DNA of 64,000 nucleotides, taken from the NCBI GenBank assembly GCA_963794605.1, contig CAWCEN010000004.1:1-64000 (forward strand). The letters are read 5' to 3'. This document shows positions 57,859 to 64,000 of the stretch, one piece after another. How positions within the stretch are numbered: the stretch's first letter is position 1; each line of letters begins with the position of its first letter. The position numbers and the translations under genes are program-made. The notes beneath the pieces were generated by a model, which did not search any database, had not been told where the DNA came from, and worked only from the letters and a program-made list of their open reading frames with translations. This DNA is from VAXT01 sp963794605 (GTDB lineage: Bacteria > Actinomycetota > Thermoleophilia > Gaiellales > Gaiellaceae).

Positions 57859-58953
57859 CTAGGCGGCGTCACGGCCCGCGACCTCGACGCGGTTCTTGCC
57901 GTGCTCCTTCGCACGGTAGAGGGCGCTGTCCGCCGCGCGCAGGAGGCCGTCGACGGACTGCGACTCGCCGAGCTCCGCGACACCGAAGCTCGCCGTCACC
58001 ATGACCTTCTCCCCCACGCCGAGCGGGATCTGCAGCTCCGCCAGCGACCGGCGCAGACGATCGGCGACCGTGCTCGCACCGTCGAGCCCTGTCTCGGGCA
58101 GCAGGATCGCGAACTCCTCGCCTCCGAGGCGCGCTGCGACGTCGACGTCACGGCCGTGCGCCCGGAGCAGGTCGGCGAACGCGATCAGCACCTCGTCACC
58201 CGCGTGGTGTCCGAACCGGTCGTTGATCAGCTTGAAGCCGTCGAGATCTGCGAGCACCACCGACAGCCGCCCGCCCAGCCGCTTGCCGCGAGCGATCTCC
58301 GAATGCAACGCGTCGAGGAACCGCCTCCGGTTGACGAGCCCCGTGAGCTCGTCGGTGATCGCCTGCCACTGGACGATGTCGTGAAGACGCGCGTTCTCGA
58401 GCGCGATCGCAGCCTGCGAGGAGAGCCACTCCGCGAGCTTCATCGTCTCCTCGCCGAAGCCGCCCTTGGGCGGGTTCAGGACGAGCGTCATCGCAGCGGC
58501 CTCGTCGCCTGCCGAGAGGTCGAACTCGACTGCCCGCGCGTCGCCGTCGAGGTCGCCCACCCAGCCGACCTCCGTCCCGTCGTGCAGCAGCCGTCCGCCC
58601 CGCGCGCCGGTCGCCTCGGTGATCACGTTCAGGATGACCGGCATCAGGGCGCGTGGGTTGTGCGTCGCCGCGAGCGCCTCGCCGACCAGGGCGAGCGCCT
58701 CACGGGCCTCGCGCCGACCGGTGACCGGGGTCCTACGCCGTTCGCGGTGGCCGGATGTCGCGGGCCTCTCACGTTCCTTGGGCCTGCGGAGCAGGGGCAC
58801 GAGCAGGACGAGGGTCACGATCGTCGCCAGGGCCGCGAGCAGAGCCAGCGGCCAGTCGACCTGCAGAGCGATCAGGGCGGCAGCAGACGCGCAGTCGCCG
58901 ACAGGGCGCAGCCCCATTTGTGTCCTGGCCGAGTTCCGCCGCAGGCCCTCCAT
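57859..58953 (-). CDS. Membrane GAF-GGDEF protein (diguanylate cyclase)
   Basis: 364 aa: one or two N-terminal TM segments (PLALLAALATIVTLVLLVPLL), a GAF-like domain (about 80-195) and a GGDEF domain. The active loop reads RLGGEEFAILLP, preceded by DELTGLVNRRRF and DLDGFKLINDRFGHHAGD, so diguanylate cyclase activity is likely. The inhibitory RxxD is not obvious. Would make cyclic di-GMP in response to the GAF input. Confidence 0.93.
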   Translation of the reverse strand: MEGLRRNSARTQMGLRPVGDCASAAALIALQVDWPLALLAALATIVTLVLLVPLLRRPKERERPATSGHRERRRTPVTGRREAREALALVGEALAATHNPRALMPVILNVITEATGARGGRLLHDGTEVGWVGDLDGDARAVEFDLSAGDEAAAMTLVLNPPKGGFGEETMKLAEWLSSQAAIALENARLHDIVQWQAITDELTGLVNRRRFLDALHSEIARGKRLGGRLSVVLADLDGFKLINDRFGHHAGDEVLIAFADLLRAHGRDVDVAARLGGEEFAILLPETGLDGASTVADRLRRSLAELQIPLGVGEKVMVTASFGVAELGESQSVDGLLRAADSALYRAKEHGKNRVEVAGRDAA

Positions 58954-59016
58954 CCAGGCGCCCGAGTCTAATCCGCTGCGCGGGTGGACGAATCACCCGA
59001 AACGGGGTTGGCGGCG

Positions 59017-59372
59017 CTACCGCCGACCGCGGCCGACGAACAGGTTGACCCTGCTCCCCACCGCAAGCTTGCGGCCCGCTCCGGGGCTTTGGCGCACGAC
59101 GCGCCCGCGCGTGCGTTTCGATCGCACGCGGCGCACGCGGCCGACCGAGCACTTGGCGGCGCGGATCGCGCGCCTCGCGTTCGTCATGCCCTTGCCGATT
59201 ACGCACGGCACTTTGCACTTGGGCGGAGCATTCGTGGAAACGGTGAAGCTCGACGTGATCGCAGGGTGCACGTCGCATTTCAACCGGTACGTGCCGGCCG
59301 TCAACGTCAAGTGCCAGATCGTGTGCTCGATGTCGCCGACCCGAGGTCTTCTCGTCGATCTGGCCGGGCGAT
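59017..59372 (-). pseudogene. Remnant of a cupredoxin-PASTA gene
   Basis: The C-terminal open frame (from 59310) encodes the last strands of a cupredoxin-like domain (TAGTYRLKCDVHPAITSSFTVS, with the Cys and His of a copper site) followed by a PASTA domain (CKVPCVIGKGMTNARRAIRAAKCSVG). The preceding segment (SPGQIDEKTS) lies in a different frame and is joined to VGDIEHTIWH by an indel near 59347. The first 60-70 residues of the cupredoxin are absent because the previous gene ends at 59395. So this is a 5'-truncated, frameshifted relic. Confidence 0.7.
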
Positions 59373-59394
59373 TAGCCAGCGGGCCTGCGCGTTT

Positions 59395-59838
59395 CTAACC
59401 CGGAAGGAGCGAGATCGTGATCTGCAGGACCTTGCCGTGGCCGATCAGGAAGTCCGTCGCACGGGTGCCCGGCTGTCCGGTGCCGACCCGGCACCTGCGG
59501 AAGCCGCCGGACGGTGCGCAGGTGACGGACGGGTACACATGACGAACCGCGGCCTCGGACGAGTCGACGCCGAGCCCGGAGCCCGTGTGCTCGCTCGAAC
59601 GCGTCGTCGTGATCTCGACCGCGTGGCCCAGCCGGAAACCGACCCAGACGCGCGAGAAGTAGAGACGGCCGCCGCCCGAGCCGATTGGGCGCCCCAGCTT
59701 CGCCCTGACCTGCGTCTTCGTCATGCCGAGCGTGACCCCGGACATTCCCTTCTGGGGGCGGATGATCGCGCTCGCGGGAGCAGCCGCGATCAACGCAAGC
59801 ACAACGAGTACGACGATGAAACGACGCATGTGCCACAT
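59395..59838 (-). CDS. Exported SmpA/OmlA-like small protein
   Basis: 147 aa with a signal peptide (FIVVLVVLALIAAAPASA) and a short domain beginning KGMSGVTLGMTKTQVRAKLGRP, the pattern of BLIP/SmpA-like folds found in many secreted actinobacterial proteins. Two Cys in the C-terminal part (VTCAPSGGFRRCRVG) may form a disulphide. Function unknown. Confidence 0.75.
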   Translation of the reverse strand: MWHMRRFIVVLVVLALIAAAPASAIIRPQKGMSGVTLGMTKTQVRAKLGRPIGSGGGRLYFSRVWVGFRLGHAVEITTTRSSEHTGSGLGVDSSEAAVRHVYPSVTCAPSGGFRRCRVGTGQPGTRATDFLIGHGKVLQITISLLPG

Positions 59839-59871
59839 ATCGGCACATGCCTCCCGAAGCGCGACCCCCGC

Positions 59872-60078
59872 TCAGATCAGATGCGCTTCGACGTCCGGGT
59901 GGCTCGCCTGCCAGGCCTTCAGGTACAGATCGATCTCGAGGCGGGCCTGCTCCTCGCCCAGCGCGTCCGGGACCTCGACGAGGACGGCACCATCGCCGTC
60001 CGCGTGGGCCTCGCAATTGACTCGCCGCAAGAACTCGAGAAGCTCCTCACGTGCATCTGGGTGCACCTGAATCCGCAA
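59872..60078 (-). CDS. Small conserved protein, 68 aa
   Basis: MRIQVHPDAREELLEFLRRVNC, then AVLVEVPDALGEEQARLEIDLYLKAWQ. An alpha/beta pattern typical of a small actinobacterial family of unknown function. Divergent from the carboxyltransferase gene. Confidence 0.7.
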   Translation of the reverse strand: MRIQVHPDAREELLEFLRRVNCEAHADGDGAVLVEVPDALGEEQARLEIDLYLKAWQASHPDVEAHLI

Positions 60079-60174
60079 TCAGTCCCTGTCCTCACTTTGG
60101 GTGATGAAGGCCCGTTTGTCGAGTTCCCGTGAATTGCAGGGAAGAGCGACCACCCTGCCCGGTACGCTCCGGCC

Positions 60175-61737
60175 ATGAGCGTGCTCACGTCGCAGGTCGA
60201 GCGCGAGTCGGAGCTCTTCGCGCAGCGCCGTGACCGCATGGAGGCGCTCGTGGCCGAGGTGCGCGAGCGGACGGCCCTTGTTGCGCAAGGCGGCGGCGAG
60301 AAGGCACTCGAGCGTCACCGCTCGCGCGGCAAGCTGCCCGCGCGGGAGCGGGTCGACCGGCTGCTCGATCCGGGCAGCGCGTTCCTCGAGCTCGGTGCAC
60401 TGGCCGCGTGGGATATGTACGAGGGACAGGCCCCGTCGGCGGGGATCGTCACCGGCATCGGTGTCGTCGAAGGCCAGGAGTGCGTGCTCGTCGCCAACGA
60501 CGCGACGGTCAAGGGCGGCACGTACTTCCCGCTCACGGTCAAGAAGCACCTGCGCGCACAGGAGGTCGCCGAGCAGAACGGGCTTCCGTGCATCTATCTC
60601 GTCGACTCGGGCGGCGCGTTCCTCCCGCTCCAGGACGAAGTCTTCCCCGACCGCGACCACTTCGGGCGCATCTTCTTCAACCAGGCGCGGATGTCGGCGA
60701 AGGGAATCCCGCAGATCGCCGCGGTCATGGGCTCGTGCACCGCCGGCGGCGCCTACGTGCCGGCGATGAGCGACGAGACGGTCATCGTCAAAGGCACCGG
60801 CACGATCTTCATCGGCGGGCCTCCGCTCGTGAAGGCCGCGACCGGCCAGGACGTGACTGCGGAGGAGCTCGGCGGTGCCGACGTGCACACACGGCGCTCC
60901 GGTGTCGCCGACCACTACGCAACGAGCGACGAGCACGCGCTGGCGATCGTCCGCTCGATCGTCCGCAACCTCAACCGGTCTCCGAAGGACCTGCCCTGGG
61001 ACCTGGTTCCGGCGGAGGAGCCGTTCGTCGACCTGTCCGACCTGTACGGCCTGATCCCCGAGGATTATCGACAGTCGTTCGACGCGCGGGAAGTGATCGC
61101 GCGAATCGTCGACGGCTCGCGGTTCCACGAGTTCAAGGAACTGTACGGCGAGACACTCGTATGCGGCTTCGCGCGGATCGAGGGCTTCCCGGTCGGGATT
61201 CTGGCGAACAACGGGGTGCTCTTTGCGGAGTCGGCGCAGAAAGGCGCGCACTTCATCGAGCTCGCGTGCGAGCGCAAGGTGCCGCTCGTCTTCCTCCAGA
61301 ACATCACCGGCTTCATGGTCGGGACCGAGTACGAGGCGGGCGGGATCGCGCGTGACGGCGCGAAGCTCGTGATGGCGGTGGCGTGCGCCGAGGTGCCGAA
61401 GTTCACGGTCGTGATCGGCGGGTCGTTCGGTGCGGGCAACTACGGGATGGCCGGCCGCGCGTACTCGCCGCGCCAGCTCTGGATGTGGCCGAACGCGCGG
61501 ATCTCGGTCATGGGCGGCGAGCAGGCGGCGACGGTACTGACCATGGTCGGCGACGCGGACCCGGACGAGATCCGGGCCAAGTACGAGCACGAGGGAAACC
61601 CGTACCACTCGACGGCTCGGCTCTGGGACGACGGGATCATCGACCCGCTCGACACGCGGCGTGTGCTGGCGCTCGGGATCTCGGCAGCTCTGAACGCGCC
61701 GGTTCCCGAGACGAAGTTCGGCATCTTTCGGATGTGA
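60175..61737 (+). CDS. Acyl-CoA carboxylase carboxyltransferase (MccB type)
   Basis: 520-aa biotin-dependent carboxyltransferase subunit. LVDSGGAFLPLQDEVFPDRDHFGRIFFNQARMSA is typical of methylcrotonoyl-CoA/acetyl-CoA type beta subunits, with GSCTAGGAYVPAMSDE and GGSFGAGNYGMAGRAY forming the oxyanion holes. It needs a biotin-carboxylase partner, which is not in the window. The most likely substrate is 3-methylcrotonoyl-CoA in leucine breakdown; geranyl- or propionyl-CoA are alternatives. Confidence 0.93.
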   Translation: MSVLTSQVERESELFAQRRDRMEALVAEVRERTALVAQGGGEKALERHRSRGKLPARERVDRLLDPGSAFLELGALAAWDMYEGQAPSAGIVTGIGVVEGQECVLVANDATVKGGTYFPLTVKKHLRAQEVAEQNGLPCIYLVDSGGAFLPLQDEVFPDRDHFGRIFFNQARMSAKGIPQIAAVMGSCTAGGAYVPAMSDETVIVKGTGTIFIGGPPLVKAATGQDVTAEELGGADVHTRRSGVADHYATSDEHALAIVRSIVRNLNRSPKDLPWDLVPAEEPFVDLSDLYGLIPEDYRQSFDAREVIARIVDGSRFHEFKELYGETLVCGFARIEGFPVGILANNGVLFAESAQKGAHFIELACERKVPLVFLQNITGFMVGTEYEAGGIARDGAKLVMAVACAEVPKFTVVIGGSFGAGNYGMAGRAYSPRQLWMWPNARISVMGGEQAATVLTMVGDADPDEIRAKYEHEGNPYHSTARLWDDGIIDPLDTRRVLALGISAALNAPVPETKFGIFRM

Positions 61738-62087
61738 GCAACCGGTTCGAGGTCCAAACCCTCCGCGGGAAGGTCGTCGTCGAGTTCGGCGTGAACCGTT
61801 GGGTGCTCGTGTCGATCGGAAGCGATCCGGGGCAGAGTCAGATCGATAGCCGAGATGAACTCGCGGCATATCTACGGAAACGTGGCATGTCGGACCGGGA
61901 GGCGAACGAGTTGTCGCAGCAGGCATGGAAGCAGCGTCCGCGCTCCGCCGCGGAGCATGTCGCGTCGTCGGGCGAGGGACTCGTTGCGGCGACCGGGCTC
62001 TCGTCCGGCACTGTGCTGGTGCTCGGGCTCGCCGTCGTGGCCGCGTGCGTGCTGATCACGCTCTACGCGTTCGTCTGGGGGCGCTAG
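61734..62087 (+). CDS. Small protein with C-terminal membrane anchor, 117 aa
   Basis: GTG start overlaps the carboxyltransferase stop (GTGA). The N-terminal 80 residues (FEVQTLRGKVVVEFGVNRWVLVSIG, ELAAYLRKRGMSDREANELSQQ) are soluble; the C-terminus is a single TM helix (TVLVLGLAVVAACVLITLYAF). No family recognised. The frame is clean and codon use normal. Confidence 0.7.
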   Translation: MSNRFEVQTLRGKVVVEFGVNRWVLVSIGSDPGQSQIDSRDELAAYLRKRGMSDREANELSQQAWKQRPRSAAEHVASSGEGLVAATGLSSGTVLVLGLAVVAACVLITLYAFVWGR

Positions 62088-62605
62088 GGAACGTACTGCT
62101 CGCGGATCGCGACGACTTGGCCGTCCTCGATCGTGAGCCAGTACACGCCGTACTCGCCACGGTAGGGGGCGCCGTAGCCTCGCCGGGGTTCCAAGAACGA
62201 CGCAAGAAACGGCCCGAGCTCGCCGTGTACGCCCTCGCGACAAGGCGAGCAGTGCACGGATGTGACTGTCGCCTCGTTGGCTATGCGAAGCGTTCGTGTC
62301 GCCTTGTCCGGGTTTCGAATGTAGTAGTCGTTCGGAACCGACTCTCCGGGCTCCACGGCGCGGGCCTCCTCGGCGGCTTGCTGAGCTTCCTTGCCGGTGA
62401 GGAACTGCGCGTCGTCGAACGCAAGCGTTGCGGTCGGGCCTGCGGTCGAGACGCTTCTGATGTACCCGAACTGCTCGGCCGGCATCGATCTCGCGGTCGT
62501 TGTGGCCTGGGTCGTCGGCGGCTCGAGCACCGACCCCTTGTCGCCCCGGCCGCCGCACCCCGCCGCAAAGAGAGCGAGTGAGAGGAGGAGCGCGCGAACG
62601 GCCAA
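62084..62605 (-). CDS. Predicted lipoprotein
   Basis: 173 aa with a lipobox (LLLSLALFAAGCGG, Cys 17), a Thr-rich linker and a globular domain (FGYIRSVSTAGPTATLAFDDAQFLTG, NDYYIRNPD, ATVTSVHCSP). The pattern of EGQV-linked DUF-like extracellular domains is common in actinobacteria; no function is known. Convergent with the preceding gene (4-bp overlap of stops). Confidence 0.8.
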   Translation of the reverse strand: MAVRALLLSLALFAAGCGGRGDKGSVLEPPTTQATTTARSMPAEQFGYIRSVSTAGPTATLAFDDAQFLTGKEAQQAAEEARAVEPGESVPNDYYIRNPDKATRTLRIANEATVTSVHCSPCREGVHGELGPFLASFLEPRRGYGAPYRGEYGVYWLTIEDGQVVAIREQYVP

Positions 62606-62658
62606 GACGGAGCCACCCTAGTCCGCCGTTAGGCTGCTGAAAACTCGCAGGAGGAAAC

Positions 62659-63006
62659 ATGGCGAAGTACGACGTGGCCCGTTGGGACGAGCTAGACGGC
62701 GTCGTCAAGAAGGTGCGACGAGCGCTCGGCGTGACGGCGTTCGGCGTCAACTACTTCGACCTGCCGCCGGGCGCGGAGGGGCTCGAGCACAACGAGACGC
62801 AGACCAACCAGGAGGAGGTCTACGTCTATGTACGCGGCTCGGGACGCCTGCGGATCGACGGGCAGGAGATCGAGGTCGGCGAGGGCATGGCCGTGCGCGT
62901 CGACCCCGAGGTGACGCGCCAACCGGTCGCGGGAGAGGCCGGCCTGCAGTGGGTGGCGATCGGCGCGCCGCGCGAGGGCAGGTACGAACCGCCCTCGTGG
63001 GGGTAG
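62659..63006 (+). CDS. Cupin-domain protein
   Basis: 115-aa single cupin: DLPPGAEGLEHNETQTNQEEVYVYVRGSGRL and VGEGMAVRVDPEVTRQPV. Only one clear His/Glu set (EH-N-x-x-EE) is present, so metal binding is likely but not certain. The ATG is fixed by CAGGAGGAAAC. Function unknown. Confidence 0.9.
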   Translation: MAKYDVARWDELDGVVKKVRRALGVTAFGVNYFDLPPGAEGLEHNETQTNQEEVYVYVRGSGRLRIDGQEIEVGEGMAVRVDPEVTRQPVAGEAGLQWVAIGAPREGRYEPPSWG

Positions 63007-63015
63007 GCTCGCGCC

Positions 63016-63162
63016 ATGCACACGATCGAGCTCACCGACGAGGAGCTGCGCCTTCTCCACGAGGCCCTGCGGTCGTACCTGGACGACTTCGGGCACGAGG
63101 AGGCGGACCTCCTGAGGGCGATCAAGGCGCTGCTCGCGAAGCTGCCTCGGCCGTCCGAGTAG
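63016..63162 (+). CDS. Small acidic helical protein, 48 aa
   Basis: Starts MHTIELTDEELRLLHEALRS and ends AIKALLAKLPRPSE; entirely helical pattern. It begins 9 bp after the cupin gene and precedes the YdhR-like gene by 8 bp, so the three are probably one transcript. No family known. Confidence 0.65.
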   Translation: MHTIELTDEELRLLHEALRSYLDDFGHEEADLLRAIKALLAKLPRPSE

Positions 63163-63170
63163 TAGAGCTA

Positions 63171-63500
63171 GTGCTGCTACGCCTCGTTCTCTGGAACCTC
63201 GCCGACTCCAAAACGACCATCGAGGAGCTGCGGCGCTACCTGCGCGACGAGTCCGTCGACGCGTTCGAGGACGTGCCGGGGCTGCGCTTCAAGGCGTGGA
63301 TCTCGGAGGAGGCGACCGAGCGCTGGGGCGCGGTCTACCTCTGGGAGTCGCGCGAGGATGCGGCGCAGGAGCTGCCGAGCCGAGCACGGGAGCTGATCGG
63401 CAAGGAACCGGACGTCGGCGAGGAGTTCGACGTCGAGGCGACAATCGAGGGCCAGTTCCTGGTCGAGGCGCTGTCTCGTCGGGGCCTTGCGTACGAGTAG
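63171..63500 (+). CDS. YdhR/ABM-type putative monooxygenase-like protein
   Basis: 109 aa from GTG: LVLWNLADSKTTIEELRRYLRDE, VPGLRFKAWISEEATERWGAVYLWES and PDVGEEFDVEATIEGQ, matching the small dimeric ferredoxin-like YdhR family. Role unknown. Confidence 0.8.
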   Translation: MLLRLVLWNLADSKTTIEELRRYLRDESVDAFEDVPGLRFKAWISEEATERWGAVYLWESREDAAQELPSRARELIGKEPDVGEEFDVEATIEGQFLVEALSRRGLAYE

Positions 63501-63514
63501 CAGCCCCTAGTGCG

Positions 63515-63589
63515 TTGGGGAACCTCCCGGTTCCCCCAAGCCCCCTCCACTGGTCCGCTGCGCGGACAGGCGCTTCGCGCCGGGGAGGA
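63515..63589. other. Three consecutive hairpins between convergent genes
   Basis: TTGGGGAACC-TCCC-GGTTCCCC(C)AA (63515-63539), GTCCGC-TGC-GCGGAC (63553-63567) and GGCGC-TTC-GCGCC (63569-63581), the last two enclosed by CCTCC/GGAGG. It separates the YdhR-like gene from the convergent FAD oxidoreductase and may end transcription from one or both sides or be another repeat element. Confidence 0.55.
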
Positions 63590-63620
63590 GGTCACGGGTA
63601 CCAAGGAAGCGGACATGTCC

Positions 63621-64000
63621 CTAGAGGATGATTTCCTCCGGAAAGACGGCGCCTTCCTCGAACCGCTCGAGCCTATACGGGCTGAGATCGAAGGACGACT
63701 CGCCGTCCAAGAGCTCCTCGGCGACGGCCCGTCCCACGGCGGGCGACTGCATGAAGCCGTGCCCCGAGAAGCCGCACGCCGCGTAGACGCCGTCGCCGAC
63801 CCACCCGATGATCGGATGCGCGTCGGGCGTCATGTCGTAGAGCCCCGCCCACGCGCGCTCGACCCGAGCCCCCGCAGCGGACGGGTAGCGGCGCGCGATC
63901 CGCTCGCGCCAGTCCTCGACTAGGTCCCTGTCGACCTCCTCGCGATCCGTCCACCGAGGCGTCGGCTCGTTCATCGCCAGCCGCAGGCCCTCACCCGCGC
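63621..64000 (-). CDS. FAD-dependent oxidoreductase (DAO/sarcosine oxidase-like), C-terminal part
   Basis: The C-terminal ~125 residues of a glycine/D-amino acid oxidase-family protein, cut by the window edge. The frame stays open to base 64000. ERAWAGLYDMTPDAHPIIGWV and AACGFSGHGFMQSPAVGRAVAEELLDG are the conserved FAD-binding end motifs. Related to sarcosine oxidase beta-subunit-like proteins. Substrate unknown. Confidence 0.88.
   Translation of the reverse strand, partial: AGEGLRLAMNEPTPRWTDREEVDRDLVEDWRERIARRYPSAAGARVERAWAGLYDMTPDAHPIIGWVGDGVYAACGFSGHGFMQSPAVGRAVAEELLDGESSFDLSPYRLERFEEGAVFPEEIIL

Noticed and set aside
60079..61926. 615-aa open frame antisense to the carboxyltransferase gene
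   Set aside because: Same shadow effect; composition is Arg/Asp/Leu-rich without motifs, while the plus frame has the full family pattern.

Overview
The window is high-GC, densely packed bacterial chromosome and most likely comes from a deep-branching actinobacterium of the Thermoleophilia/Gaiellales type. This placement is my inference. It rests on a complete F420 biosynthesis operon, LLM-type F420-dependent oxidoreductase, WhiG/FliA-type sigma factor, EF-G2-like GTPase, GatCAB, DUF4234, DUF5925 and PASTA proteins, tRNA genes without encoded CCA, and frequent GTG/TTG starts in 4-bp stop/start overlaps. No integrase, transposase, prophage or CRISPR array was seen.

Layout. 1-1320: the 5' two thirds of a 16S rRNA gene (minus strand) with its leader and promoter. 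1316-7660: a TyrRS homologue lacking both class I signature motifs, a class A PBP with PASTA domains, a 3-methyladenine glycosylase/MFS pair, a DUF370 gene and a 158-bp tandem duplication. 7660-12950: a five-gene minus operon of amino-acid metabolism (class V aminotransferase, serA, YbaK, ilvE, DegT). 12988-15224: secreted cell-wall enzymes, one behind a strongly structured leader. 15228-18308: gatB-gatA-gatC, with gatA frameshifted. 18400-26085: cold shock protein, folD, a diiron protein, an HMG-CoA reductase homologue, tRNA-Cys, a frameshifted GAF gene, a phosphoesterase, a frameshifted NHL protein and a DMT transporter.

26082-39185 is the most interesting part. Ten minus-strand genes (LLM oxidoreductase, flavin monooxygenase with a shortened OYE half, creatininase-family protein, aryl-CoA ligase, SDR, enoyl-CoA hydratase, RidA, acyl-CoA dehydrogenase, tryptophan 2,3-dioxygenase, kynureninase) look like one catabolic unit from tryptophan through kynurenine and anthranilate to anthraniloyl-CoA and ring breakdown. 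Thirty-three bases away, transcribed divergently, are a thioesterase and the F420 genes cofC-cofD-npdG-cofE. I infer that F420H2 supplies a reductive step in this pathway.

39204-64000: an anti-sigma-kinase-like/GNAT fusion, tRNA-Gly, an MBL hydrolase, RNase HI, DUF4234 protein, DUF5925 AAA ATPase, methyltransferase, aldehyde dehydrogenase, a PadR pair, an EF-G2-like GTPase beside a WhiG/FliA sigma factor, tRNA-Trp, PAS-LuxR and Crp regulators, a GGDEF protein, a decayed cupredoxin-PASTA gene, a biotin-dependent carboxyltransferase and small proteins.

Repeats and breaks. A double-hairpin repeat family occurs in four copies at three loci, and a second palindrome family (GGGGTCAGACCCC) occurs as inverted pairs at two loci. 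Four genes (gatA, GAF, NHL, winged-helix) carry apparent single-base frameshifts and a fifth (cupredoxin-PASTA) is a remnant. Sequencing or assembly error must be excluded before these are read as biology.
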